Of a stretch of 64,000 nucleotides of DNA, positions 8,853-17,893 are shown piece after piece. Made by a program: the position numbers and the translations under genes. Where the stretch lies: the NCBI GenBank assembly GCA_963765585.1, contig CAVXXB010000015.1, positions 1-64,000 of the forward strand, written 5' to 3'. Position 1 is the first letter of the stretch. Every line of letters begins with the position of its first letter. The DNA is from CAVXXB01 sp963765585. GTDB lineage: Bacteria > Calditrichota > Calditrichia > JAJRVZ01. The notes beneath the pieces are model-generated. The model did no database searches. It had not been told where the DNA came from and saw only the letters and a list, made by a program, of their open reading frames with translations.

Positions 8853-9859
8853 TAGTTTTCCTCTCTTGCTTTCAGAGTCTGGGTAATATGCTCATTTACT
8901 TTCTTTACCCCCATATTTTCAGCCACACAGATGGCATTTTTTATCGCTTTGCCGGTCGAACTGCCATGACAGATGATAGAGATACCACTCACCCCCAACA
9001 AAGGAACCCCACCATATTCCTCATAGTCATAATTCCTTCTTAGTTCGGTAAAGGCCGGCTTTACAAGGAGTGCACCAAGATTAGTAAATAAATTACTACC
9101 CAGATTTCGTTTAAAACTTTTTGATAGAACCCCTATTACGCTTTCAGCCATTTTTAGAACGATATTGCCGACAAATCCATCACATACGACAATATCCACT
9201 TTGCCCTTAAGAATATCACGGCCTTCAATATTACCATAAAATCCTTTTAGGTCATTTTTCATCAACTGATGTGCGGCCTGAGTTAACTCATTACCTTTTT
9301 TCTCTTCTTCACCAATACTCAAAAGTCCAATTTTAAGATCGGTGGTACTATAAATATGGTCGACAAATATGCCGCCCATAATGCCAAATTGCAATAGATT
9401 TATCGGTTTACAGTCCGCATTGGCACCTACATCAATCAGAAATATCATCCCTTTTTCGCTGGGAATAAATGAACCTATTGCCGGTCGATTAACGCCGCTG
9501 ATTCTGCCCAGGCTAAATAAACTACCTGCCATTTGGGCGCCCGTATTCCCTGCACTCACAAAAGCCTGTACCTCATTGCTTTTATGCAAGTCTAATCCGA
9601 CCTGGAGCGAAGAATTTTTCTTATGCTTCAAAGCTTCGGTCGGTGATTCGCTCATCCCGATTACCTGACTGGCATGAATTATGGAAATATTCATTTCCGG
9701 CCAATGAGAGTATTTTTTACTCTCCGTGATGATGCGATCTTTATCACCAACCAGCACTAATTCATTTTTAGATTTATTTTCCTTTTGATACAAATAAGCC
9801 CCTTCGACTGTGGCCTGAGGGGCAAGATCTCCACCCATTGCATCAATAGCAATTCGCAT
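8852..9859 (-). CDS. plsX: Phosphate acyltransferase PlsX
   Basis: Makes acyl-phosphate from acyl-ACP as the first step of glycerophospholipid synthesis in the PlsX/PlsY route. The 335 residues open with RIAIDAMGGDLAP, the family signature, and carry GNTGAQMAGS and CDGFVGNIVLK motifs typical of PlsX. It is 20 bases downstream of rpmF and coupled to fabH by a one-base overlap. Confidence 0.97.
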   Translation of the reverse strand: MRIAIDAMGGDLAPQATVEGAYLYQKENKSKNELVLVGDKDRIITESKKYSHWPEMNISIIHASQVIGMSESPTEALKHKKNSSLQVGLDLHKSNEVQAFVSAGNTGAQMAGSLFSLGRISGVNRPAIGSFIPSEKGMIFLIDVGANADCKPINLLQFGIMGGIFVDHIYSTTDLKIGLLSIGEEEKKGNELTQAAHQLMKNDLKGFYGNIEGRDILKGKVDIVVCDGFVGNIVLKMAESVIGVLSKSFKRNLGSNLFTNLGALLVKPAFTELRRNYDYEEYGGVPLLGVSGISIICHGSSTGKAIKNAICVAENMGVKKVNEHITQTLKAREEN

Positions 9860-9879
9860 TATTATCTCTTATCAGATTA

Positions 9880-10071
9880 TCAGGATGTGGCTTCAGGCGT
9901 ATATACCGCCCTGCCTTTATAATATCCGCAGTGAGGACAGACATTATGAGGGATTTTCTTTTCCCCACAATTTTCGCAACCCGAGAGATGCGCCATATTC
10001 ATCTTTGCGGCCCAACTCTGCCGGCGCATATCACGCTTTGATCGGGATATTTTTCTTCTTGGATTTGGCAT
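9880..10071 (-). CDS. rpmF: Ribosomal protein bL32
   Basis: Small zinc-binding protein of the 50S subunit. Its 63 residues begin with the family motif MPNPRRKISRSKRDMRR and hold a CXXC-CXXC zinc site (C32, C35, C45, C48). It is 8 bases downstream of the DUF177 gene. DUF177-rpmF-plsX-fabH is a widely conserved order linking ribosome and lipid synthesis. Confidence 0.98.
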   Translation of the reverse strand: MPNPRRKISRSKRDMRRQSWAAKMNMAHLSGCENCGEKKIPHNVCPHCGYYKGRAVYTPEATS

Positions 10072-10079
10072 CGGTTCTC

Positions 10080-10574
10080 CTAATTCAATAAAGACTTCAA
10101 TTTTTCAAGTCTTGGATCAATATTTTCTGTATCACATTTACATTGTTTCTCATTCAGATTCGTGCCGCAATTAGCGCATAATCCTTTACAGGATTCTGAG
10201 CAAAGTACCCGAAGAGGTCTGCTCATAATAAACACATCCTGAATGACCCTGTCGACATCAATTTCCCTGGTATCAACCGGCAGGATTTCTACTTCATCGT
10301 CGTCGTCCAGTGTTCCGGATCCTATCTGAAATATCTGTTCGGCTGATTCGTTAAAATCAGCATCGAACTCTTCAAGACAACGATCACATGCATATTTTGC
10401 ATGGGTGCTGACATTCACTTTTACCCGGTAGATGTTATCCAGGCGATCGACGTAAAGATCTATCAATAAGGGCTTCTGAAAAAATTCAGATTGTGACAAT
10501 TGAATATCGCCAGCTGGAACTTCTTCATGATACTCATGAATACCTTCAGTGAGATCTTTGATATATATTTTCAT
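10080..10574 (-). CDS. DUF177 (YceD-like) protein
   Basis: YceD-family protein; homologues are associated with 23S rRNA or bL32 accumulation. The 164 residues contain a CDRCLEEF motif (C63, C66) and a C-terminal cysteine cluster (CSESCKGLCANCG, then CKC) expected to bind zinc. Its place immediately before rpmF is the usual one. Exact function is not established by the sequence. Confidence 0.9.
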   Translation of the reverse strand: MKIYIKDLTEGIHEYHEEVPAGDIQLSQSEFFQKPLLIDLYVDRLDNIYRVKVNVSTHAKYACDRCLEEFDADFNESAEQIFQIGSGTLDDDDEVEILPVDTREIDVDRVIQDVFIMSRPLRVLCSESCKGLCANCGTNLNEKQCKCDTENIDPRLEKLKSLLN

Positions 10575-10652
10575 GACAAACTTATAATTTAATAAAATTC
10601 AAAATTGATAGCAATAAACGATGTATTTCAACAAAATGTTCCCGTGACAATA

Positions 10653-11852
10653 TCAAGATTCCTTTACAATACGCATCGTATCCATCGCAATCACCAGTTC
10701 TTCATTTGTAGGAATTACCAGTATTCTTACTTTTGAGTCAGGTGTACTTATATCCCTTTCATCCTTACTTTTCAGTTCATTTTTTTCGTTATCGGTAAGA
10801 ATTCCAAAATAATCCATATCCTTTAAAGCATCGCGACGTACAATAGACGAATTTTCACCAATGCCGCCGGTAAACACGATGGCATCAACACCACCCAAAG
10901 CAGCTGTATAAGCACCAATATATTTTTTCAAACGATAACAAAACACATTATGTGCCAATCGGGCCCGACTATTGCTTTCCAGTTCTTCTTCAATCTCGCG
11001 CATGTCACTGCTAATACCACTCAATCCCTGAATACCGCTGTGTTTGTTTAACATGGTATTTGCTTCATGCATAGATAACTCTTCTTTGTTCATTACATGC
11101 AAAACAACTGCGGGATCGATATCCCCGCTCCTTGTACCCATCAATAATCCCTCAAGTGGGGTAAATCCCATTGACGTGTCAATTGATTGCCCGTTTTTCA
11201 CTGCTGCTGCGGATGATCCATTACCAAGATGACAGGTGATTAATTTTAATTTTTCGATTGGCTGATTTAACATTTTTGCAGCACGTTGCGCTACATAAAG
11301 GTGCGATGTGCCATGAAAACCATAACGTCGTATTCCGTGTCTTTTATACAAGACATAGGGCAATCCATACATATAGGCGTAATCTGGCATAGTCTGATGA
11401 AATGCGGTATCAAAAACTGCTACCTGCGGCACACCGGGCAACAAGGCCTCAGTTGCCCTGATTCCCTTTAAATTTGGTGGATTATGTAACGGCGCAAATT
11501 CCATACATATTGAGATTTCTTTTATAACTTCTGAGGATATTGATACGGATCCCTTAAACGACTCACCTCCATGGACAACTCTGTGCCCAATTGCCGAGAT
11601 CTCGTTCTTATCTTTAATAACACCATGATTTTTACTCAACAGAATACTAAGTACATATTCTATTGCAACCTTATGATCGAGGATTTCACCACTAAGTCTG
11701 ACTTCTTCGCGGTCATGAGGTTTATGAGTTAACATGGCACCGGCCATTCCTATTCTTTCTACTACACCGCGTGCCAGGAATGTTTTATTCTCCGGTTCGA
11801 TTAACTGATATTTAACCGAAGAACTCCCACTATTTAATACAAGAATTTTCAT
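10653..11852 (-). CDS. ackA: Acetate kinase
   Basis: Transfers phosphate between acetyl-phosphate and ADP, making ATP in fermentation or activating acetate. I chose the ATG at 11852, giving 399 residues beginning MKILVLNSGSSSVKY, where family members start. A GTG at 11873 would add 7 residues and overlap the preceding stop as GTGA. Motifs seen are GHRVVHGGE, VFDTAFHQTMP, FHGTSH and TCHLGNGSS. It lies after a hydroxyacyl-CoA dehydrogenase gene; no phosphotransacetylase gene is in the window, so the partner enzyme must be elsewhere. Confidence 0.95.
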   Translation of the reverse strand: MKILVLNSGSSSVKYQLIEPENKTFLARGVVERIGMAGAMLTHKPHDREEVRLSGEILDHKVAIEYVLSILLSKNHGVIKDKNEISAIGHRVVHGGESFKGSVSISSEVIKEISICMEFAPLHNPPNLKGIRATEALLPGVPQVAVFDTAFHQTMPDYAYMYGLPYVLYKRHGIRRYGFHGTSHLYVAQRAAKMLNQPIEKLKLITCHLGNGSSAAAVKNGQSIDTSMGFTPLEGLLMGTRSGDIDPAVVLHVMNKEELSMHEANTMLNKHSGIQGLSGISSDMREIEEELESNSRARLAHNVFCYRLKKYIGAYTAALGGVDAIVFTGGIGENSSIVRRDALKDMDYFGILTDNEKNELKSKDERDISTPDSKVRILVIPTNEELVIAMDTMRIVKES

Positions 11853-11869
11853 ATTTTTTGTCGCCTTTT

Positions 11870-12811
11870 TCACATTTCCGGAATTTGATTGGGATATTCA
11901 AAAAATCCCTTACCGGATTTTACGCCCAGGTGACCCGCCCTGACGAGTTTTCGCAGCAGGGGGCATGGTCTGTATTTTGATTCGCCCAATTCGCGAAACA
12001 GCGTTTCCATCCAGGTCATGAGTTCATCAAGTCCAATCATATCTGCTAAATGTAACGGACCTATTGAAAAATTATAGCCTAACTTAATTGCCGTATCAAT
12101 ATGCTCTGCCGAGGCAACACCCTCCATCAATATGTACATCGCCTCGTTAATCATCGGTACAATTACACGTGTGGTAATATATCCTGGATACTCAAACACC
12201 TCAACGGCTGTTTTATCCAGCATTTCGGCAAATTCTTTTACCACATAATAAGTTTCGTCACTGGTCTTTAAGCCACGAACAATCTCTACCAGGGGAATTT
12301 TTGGTACAGGATTTAGAAAATGCATCCCAATTAATTTATCCTGTCTGTTGGTTACGGTCGCGATCTCGGTAATACTTAGTGCAGAGGCGTTTGTAATAAA
12401 TATAGTTTCGGGATCACATATGGTATCAATTTTTTTAAAAAGATTTTGTTTGATGATTAAATTTTCAGTCACTGATTCAATCACGAGATCACCATACACA
12501 GCACTTTCAATATCACTGGTAACCGTTATTCGAGACAGAATGGCTTTTTTCTCTGATTCGGTCATCGTCCAGCGTGCAATTTCTGCATCCATGGTTCGCT
12601 CCAGCCGTTCCATTGCCAGTTTGGCTGTATCATCATGTCGCTCAATCAGAATCACATCAAGCCCCTTTGACGCGATTAACTGTGATATTCCGCGACCCAT
12701 TGTACCGGCACCAAGCACCGCGACCCGCTTAAGATTATCATCTCCGACACCGCCCTCCAATGCGGATTTTCCAAGAATTTCAATATCCATAATACCTTTT
12801 TTTTCAGGCAT
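11870..12811 (-). CDS. 3-hydroxyacyl-CoA (probably 3-hydroxybutyryl-CoA) dehydrogenase
   Basis: NAD-dependent oxidation of 3-hydroxyacyl-CoA. The 313 residues show the Rossmann motif GAGTMG (34-39), the catalytic His H164 in MHFLNPVP, and N141/S143 in TNASALS. The C-terminal helical domain ends with the SGKGFFEYP motif. It is a stand-alone enzyme without the hydratase half of FadB, as in butanoate or short-chain pathways. There is an extra 30-residue N-terminal stretch before the Rossmann fold. It is cotranscribed with ndk upstream and ackA downstream. Confidence 0.9.
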   Translation of the reverse strand: MPEKKGIMDIEILGKSALEGGVGDDNLKRVAVLGAGTMGRGISQLIASKGLDVILIERHDDTAKLAMERLERTMDAEIARWTMTESEKKAILSRITVTSDIESAVYGDLVIESVTENLIIKQNLFKKIDTICDPETIFITNASALSITEIATVTNRQDKLIGMHFLNPVPKIPLVEIVRGLKTSDETYYVVKEFAEMLDKTAVEVFEYPGYITTRVIVPMINEAMYILMEGVASAEHIDTAIKLGYNFSIGPLHLADMIGLDELMTWMETLFRELGESKYRPCPLLRKLVRAGHLGVKSGKGFFEYPNQIPEM

Positions 12812-12842
12812 TTAGTACTCCCAATCGTAATTTCAGACTTAT

Positions 12843-13274
12843 CTATAAGGTCTGGTTTTCAATTAACTCTTTGGATGAAAAGAAAAATGACATTTCGATT
12901 GCCGCATTCTCAATCGAATCCGATGCATGTATCACATTGTTTTGTTTGCTCTCGGCATACAATTTTCGAACAGTGCCTTCATTCGCTTCTGCCGGGTCTG
13001 TGGCGCCTATCGTTTTTCTCAACTGGGCAACGGCATCTTCTTTTTCAAGTACCATGGGAACCACCATACTCTCTGTCATAAAATCCAGAAGATTATTATA
13101 AAATGGTCTTTCCTTATGTACACTATAAAATTCGCCGGCGGTTTCTCTGGTCAATTTAACCATTTTCAACGCGACGATTTTAAAACCGGCATTAAGTAAG
13201 TGATCTATCACTTTACCTGTAAGTTTATTTTGAACACAATCCGGTTTTAGGATTGCAAGCGTTCTCTCTTTCAC
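12843..13274 (-). CDS. ndk: Nucleoside diphosphate kinase
   Basis: Phosphorylates NDPs using ATP through a phospho-His intermediate. It has 143 residues; the catalytic His is H116 in NNVIHASDS, and TLAILKPDCV at the N-terminus matches the family. It sits 31 bases after sucD. Grouping with succinyl-CoA synthetase is common and makes sense because the synthetase may yield GTP. Confidence 0.97.
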   Translation of the reverse strand: MKERTLAILKPDCVQNKLTGKVIDHLLNAGFKIVALKMVKLTRETAGEFYSVHKERPFYNNLLDFMTESMVVPMVLEKEDAVAQLRKTIGATDPAEANEGTVRKLYAESKQNNVIHASDSIENAAIEMSFFFSSKELIENQTL

Positions 13275-13305
13275 ATTTATCTCCTAATCGCTATAGCTTT
13301 TTAAT

Positions 13306-14184
13306 TTAACCATTCTTTAAAACATTTGCTATCTTTGAACCAATTTCAGCAGGGCTCTTACACACATGAATTCCAGCGGCTGATAGTGATTGCATTTTTT
13401 CGGCCGCAGTTCCTTTTCCGCCACTGATTATCGCCCCGGCATGCCCCATGCGGCGACCGGGCGGTGCGGTTTGTCCGGCGATAAAACTGACCACCGGTTT
13501 ATCCAGATTCTCGTGTATCCATTCGGCAGCTTCTTCTTCTGCGGTACCGCCAATTTCACCAATTAGAACAATGGCATCAGTGTTTTCATCTTCTTTGAAC
13601 AGCTTCAATGCATCAATAAAACGTGTGCCAATCACTGGATCACCACCTATACCGATACATGTTGACTGACCAATTCCCAATGCAGTTAACTGACCGACGG
13701 CTTCATATGTCAATGTGCCGGAACGGCTGATTACGCCAACCCGGCCTTCTTTGTGGATGAATCCCGGCATAATGCCCATTTTTGATTTTCCCGGTGAAAT
13801 GACTCCGGGACAATTCGGACCAACCAGATGACATTGTTTATCTTTGATATAGTCATAGACCTTTATCATATCAAGTGCAGGAATACCTTCTGTGATACAC
13901 ACAATTACTTCGATTCCTGCCGCTGCAGATTCCAGGATCGCATCAGCCGCGAACGGGGGCGGTACAAATATAGTGCTGGCTGTTGCTCCTGTTTTTTCGA
14001 CGGCTTCTGCCACCGTATTAAAAACCGGAACCCGATCTTGAAATAACTGACCGCCTTTCCCGGGTGTTACCCCGGCAACAACATTGGTTCCATATTCGAT
14101 CATCTGCTGTGTATGAAAGGTCCCCTCTCCTCCGGTGATTCCCTGGATAAGGACTTTTGTTTTTTCATCAATCAAAATACTCAT
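13306..14184 (-). CDS. sucD: Succinyl-CoA synthetase, alpha subunit
   Basis: Alpha subunit of the ADP- or GDP-forming ligase that makes ATP or GTP from succinyl-CoA. The 292 residues contain the CoA-binding Rossmann part (GITGGEGTFHTQQM, 16-29) and the phosphorylated His H247 in GHAGAIISGG. It follows sucC by 37 bases, so both subunits come from one transcript. Confidence 0.97.
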   Translation of the reverse strand: MSILIDEKTKVLIQGITGGEGTFHTQQMIEYGTNVVAGVTPGKGGQLFQDRVPVFNTVAEAVEKTGATASTIFVPPPFAADAILESAAAGIEVIVCITEGIPALDMIKVYDYIKDKQCHLVGPNCPGVISPGKSKMGIMPGFIHKEGRVGVISRSGTLTYEAVGQLTALGIGQSTCIGIGGDPVIGTRFIDALKLFKEDENTDAIVLIGEIGGTAEEEAAEWIHENLDKPVVSFIAGQTAPPGRRMGHAGAIISGGKGTAAEKMQSLSAAGIHVCKSPAEIGSKIANVLKNG

Positions 14185-14221
14185 TTATTTCTCCCCGGGC
14201 AGCATCACCCATTTCAATAAT

Positions 14222-15385
14222 TTATTTTGTAATTGTAGCGACCACTTTTTGTGCGGCATCTTCCAATGTTTTGGCTACCACAAAATCAATGTCGGAATTT
14301 TCGAGTAAATCTGCTGCTTCTTCCGCATTTGTCCCTTCCAGTCTGACCACGACCGGCACATTTATATCAATCGTCTTTGCTGCTTCAATAACGCCTTGCG
14401 CCACACGATCACAACGAACAATACCACCAAAAATATTTATTAAAATGGCCTGTACATTTTTATCAGACAAAATGATTTTAAATCCATTTCTCACGGTGTC
14501 TACATTCGCGCCGCCACCTACATCGAGAAAATTTGCCGGCTCTCCGCCTGCCAGCTTAATAATATCCATAGTCGACATGGCCAGACCGGCACCATTCACC
14601 ATACATCCAACATTGCCATCCAGTTTGATATAGTTTAAATCATACTTTGAGGCTTCAACCTCAAGTGGTTCCTCTTCATCAAGATCCCTTAATTCTTCAA
14701 AGTCCGGATGCCTGAATTTAGCGTTGTCATCAAAGTTGACCTTTGCATCCAGGGCAATAATTTCACCACTTTTCGTAACAATCAGGGGATTGATTTCTGC
14801 AAGCGAACAATCAGATTCAATAAATGCCCGGTTTAAACTGAGCATAAATTTAACCGCATTGCCAACCTGCTTACCTTCGAGTCCCAGCCCAAAAGCAAGT
14901 TTTCTGGCCTGAAATGCCGATAAACCAAGCGCCGGATCAACCCATTCTTTCAATATCTTATCAGGGGTCTCAGCTGCCACTTTTTCAATTTCAACCCCCC
15001 CTTCAGTGCTTGCCATAAAGACCAGTTGAGAGACCGACCGGTCAAGAACTATCCCGAGATATAACTCACGCGCAATATCCATTCCCTCTTCAATCAGCAA
15101 TTTTTTAACCAGGCGACCTTCGGGCCCCGTTTGATGGGTAACCAAAGTCATACCCAGTATTTCATGGGCATGTTTTCTTACTTCTTCAATTCCACGGGCT
15201 AATTTTACACCCCCACCCTTTCCCCTGCCGCCAGCATGAATTTGCGCTTTGACTACACAAATTTCCGTGCCAAGATCTTCTGCCCTTTTTACAGCCTCAT
15301 CAACTGAGAATGCCACACCACCACGTGGTACGGGTACGCCATAATTTCTTAATATTTCTTTGGCCTGGTATTCATGAATTTTCAT
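14222..15385 (-). CDS. sucC: Succinyl-CoA synthetase, beta subunit
   Basis: Nucleotide-binding ATP-grasp subunit. The 387 residues begin MKIHEYQAKEILRNYGVPVP, and show KAQIHAGGRGKGGGVKLA and the C-terminal NIFGGIVRCD motif that contacts CoA and the phospho-His loop. A CAGGAG site 6 bases upstream supports the ATG. It heads the block that runs sucC-sucD-ndk-dehydrogenase-ackA. A 194-base repeat-rich gap separates it from carbamate kinase upstream. Confidence 0.97.
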   Translation of the reverse strand: MKIHEYQAKEILRNYGVPVPRGGVAFSVDEAVKRAEDLGTEICVVKAQIHAGGRGKGGGVKLARGIEEVRKHAHEILGMTLVTHQTGPEGRLVKKLLIEEGMDIARELYLGIVLDRSVSQLVFMASTEGGVEIEKVAAETPDKILKEWVDPALGLSAFQARKLAFGLGLEGKQVGNAVKFMLSLNRAFIESDCSLAEINPLIVTKSGEIIALDAKVNFDDNAKFRHPDFEELRDLDEEEPLEVEASKYDLNYIKLDGNVGCMVNGAGLAMSTMDIIKLAGGEPANFLDVGGGANVDTVRNGFKIILSDKNVQAILINIFGGIVRCDRVAQGVIEAAKTIDINVPVVVRLEGTNAEEAADLLENSDIDFVVAKTLEDAAQKVVATITK

Positions 15386-15424
15386 TTATTACTCCTGATT
15401 ATAAATTTGGTCATGCAAAATTTA

Positions 15425-15547
15425 CCACAGAGCACACAGAGAAAATATTATTATTAATTGACTCAAAGATTTACAACACTCTTTATCTTGTCGTCTAATT
15501 TATTTACCTATCACTACATCAACTGAATTTCTCTGTGTTCTCTGTGG
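15425..15547. repeat. Inverted repeat of CACAGAG heptamer type
   Basis: The 20-mer at 15425-15444 and the 20-mer at 15528-15547 are reverse complements at 19 of 20 positions. Each is built from CACAGAG-like 7-base units. They flank about 83 bases of AT-rich DNA in the arcC-sucC gap. A long stem could form in RNA, but there is no T-tract of terminator type. Confidence 0.8.
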
Positions 15548-15579
15548 CCTATCTTTTTGCTCCATTTCCATTTTTTATA

Positions 15580-16530
15580 TTATGGAACTATAACCGTTCC
15601 GCTACCATTTACAATAGCATCAAGTGCATTGTCGATGGAAGTGATAATAACTCTCTGGCCACCATTTCTAATAAAATTGATGGCAGCCAGAACTTTAGGG
15701 CCCATGCTTCCCATGGGAAAATATCCATCATTCAGATATGATTCCATTTCAGTTACAGATATTTTACCGAGGTTTATTTGATCCGGTTTTTTAAAATTAA
15801 TGGCAACATTATCAACACCCGTTAAGATAATTAGTTCATCGGCATCAATATCGTTCGCCAATACTGCTGATGCAAGATCCTTATCTATTACCCCGTCTAC
15901 GCCTTCAAGCCACCCGGAATCATCTTTGTACACCGGAATCCCACCTCCACCGGCAGCAATAACAATAACTCCATTCTCCAACAGTAATTTAATTATATCT
16001 TTTTCAACAATGGCTTTTGGCACAGGAGAAGGAACAACCCTTCTAAAGCCCCGGCCGGCGTCTTCCATTAATATCCAGCCGCGGGATTCTGTCAATTTTT
16101 TAACTTGCCCTGCTTTAAAAAATGGCCCGACAAACTTTGTGGGATTTAAAATGGAAGGATCTTCTTTATCGACAAAAACCTGGGTTAAAATAACAGCAAT
16201 CGGTTTTTGAATGTGTCTTTCATTCAATTTGTTTTGCAGACATTGTTCGATCATATAACCCATGCCACCTTCAAGATCAGCCACGATGACACCAAGCGGC
16301 AACGGGGGAACCAGATTCCGGCTTTCTTCCACGCGAATCAGGGCATTGCCAACCTGGGGTCCGTTACCATGGGTTATTACAACACGGTCACCACGTTTGA
16401 TATATTCAACTACTCCTAACAGACTGCGTCTCGTATTTGCAAACTGCTGGGCAATGTCACCTTCTTCAAATTCCCTGGTTATTGCATTTCCACCCAATGC
16501 AACAACAACCGTTTTCTGTTTCCGGTGCAT
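15580..16530 (-). CDS. arcC: Carbamate kinase
   Basis: Makes ATP from carbamoyl phosphate and ADP (or the reverse). The 316 residues contain VVALGGNAI near the start, THGNGPQVGN, AAGGGGIPV and the C-terminal GSMGPKVLAAI motif, all typical of carbamate kinases. A GGAG site precedes the ATG. It follows a COG2403 P-loop gene by 49 bases; no arginine deiminase or ornithine carbamoyltransferase gene is in the window, so the carbamoyl phosphate source is not shown here. Confidence 0.95.
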   Translation of the reverse strand: MHRKQKTVVVALGGNAITREFEEGDIAQQFANTRRSLLGVVEYIKRGDRVVITHGNGPQVGNALIRVEESRNLVPPLPLGVIVADLEGGMGYMIEQCLQNKLNERHIQKPIAVILTQVFVDKEDPSILNPTKFVGPFFKAGQVKKLTESRGWILMEDAGRGFRRVVPSPVPKAIVEKDIIKLLLENGVIVIAAGGGGIPVYKDDSGWLEGVDGVIDKDLASAVLANDIDADELIILTGVDNVAINFKKPDQINLGKISVTEMESYLNDGYFPMGSMGPKVLAAINFIRNGGQRVIITSIDNALDAIVNGSGTVIVP

Positions 16531-16579
16531 TTGTGCTCCGCAATCCGTTAAGTCAAATAAAGACTTTAAATTTACGGAT

Positions 16580-17893
16580 TTACATTACTTTATTCAAGAC
16601 ATCCAGAAGCCTTGGACGACCGATTTCTTCAAGTTCATAATAGACTCTGACAGCAGGCTTTTTTATGTTAATAATTTTGCGTAAATCAATGGGCGTTCCG
16701 ATAATTATCAATTCGGCGTCTGAGTTATTGATCGTTTCTTCCAGATCTTTTACCTGCTGATCACCATAGCCCATTGCAGGCAGGAGTGTTCCAATATCAG
16801 AATACTTTTCAAATGTCTCGGTAATAGTGCCAACCGTGAAAGGTCTGGGATCAATCAGCTCTGCTGCACCAAATTTTTGTGCGGCCACCACTCCGGCACC
16901 ATATCTCATTTCACCATGCGTAAGCGTCGGGCCATCTTCAACCACCAGTACCCGCTTACCCTGAATTTGCTGATATTCATCCACAAATACGGGTGAGGCA
17001 CCTTCAATAATAATCGCATTCTGGTTTACAGAACGGATATTTTCTCGCAGATCAAGAATATCCTCGGAATCAGCGGTATCAATTTTATTGATCACCACCG
17101 CGTCTGCTAAGCGCAAATTTGTTTCCCCAGGATAATAAAACAGTTCATCACCGGTACGGTGTGGATCGGCAATTACTATATGAACATCCGGTTTATAAAA
17201 TGGGAGGTCATTATTACCGCCATCCCATAAAATAATATCTGCTTCCTTTTCTGCTTCTCTTAAAATTGCCTCATAATCCACGCCGGCGTAAATAATTGTG
17301 CCGCTGGTGATGTGGGGTTCATATTCTTCACGTTCCTCAATAGTACAATTGTGTTTATCAAGATCTTCCAGCGCAGCAAATCTTTGTACTTTTTGCTCCA
17401 GCAAATTCCCATAGGGCATCGGGTGCCGGATGGCCACCACCTTTTTACCGGCTTGCTTTAGCAGGTTGCTGACATATCTGGTGGTCTGGCTTTTACCGCA
17501 ACCCGTCCGGACTGCACAAATAGATACAATCGGTTTGGTACTTTCTATCATCGTATGTCCGGGACTTAGTAATTTAAAATCGGCACCGGCCGCATTCACC
17601 ATTGCAGCATGACTCATAACATAATCATAAGGCACATCGCTGTAAGAAAAAACGACCTCATCTGCCTGAAACTTTTTTATCAGATCGGCAAGTTCATTCT
17701 CAGGATAAATATTTATGCCATCCGGATATAATTTACCCGCCAATTCCGCCGGATACTTGCGTCCATCAATATTTGGTATCTGGGTTGCCGTGAATGCCAC
17801 AACCTCAAAATCATCTTTATCCCGATAAAATGTATTAAAATTATGAAAATCTCTTCCCGCCGCTCCCATAATAATTATTTTTGTCCTGGTCAT
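16580..17893 (-). CDS. COG2403 P-loop NTPase, related to cyclic 2,3-diphosphoglycerate synthetase
   Basis: Predicted GTPase/kinase-like protein whose bacterial role is unknown; archaeal relatives are annotated as cyclic 2,3-diphosphoglycerate synthetase. The 437 residues have an N-terminal nucleotide-binding fold (IIIMGAAGRDFHNFN), a P-loop at about 131-135 (TGCGKSQTTR), an acidic DGGNNDLPF motif near 245, and VVINKID near 290, which resembles a G4 NKxD motif. A GGAGG site precedes the ATG. It is cotranscribed with carbamate kinase, a pairing that suggests a role in carbamoyl-phosphate or phosphoryl metabolism. Function is inferred only. Confidence 0.8.
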   Translation of the reverse strand: MTRTKIIIMGAAGRDFHNFNTFYRDKDDFEVVAFTATQIPNIDGRKYPAELAGKLYPDGINIYPENELADLIKKFQADEVVFSYSDVPYDYVMSHAAMVNAAGADFKLLSPGHTMIESTKPIVSICAVRTGCGKSQTTRYVSNLLKQAGKKVVAIRHPMPYGNLLEQKVQRFAALEDLDKHNCTIEEREEYEPHITSGTIIYAGVDYEAILREAEKEADIILWDGGNNDLPFYKPDVHIVIADPHRTGDELFYYPGETNLRLADAVVINKIDTADSEDILDLRENIRSVNQNAIIIEGASPVFVDEYQQIQGKRVLVVEDGPTLTHGEMRYGAGVVAAQKFGAAELIDPRPFTVGTITETFEKYSDIGTLLPAMGYGDQQVKDLEETINNSDAELIIIGTPIDLRKIINIKKPAVRVYYELEEIGRPRLLDVLNKVM

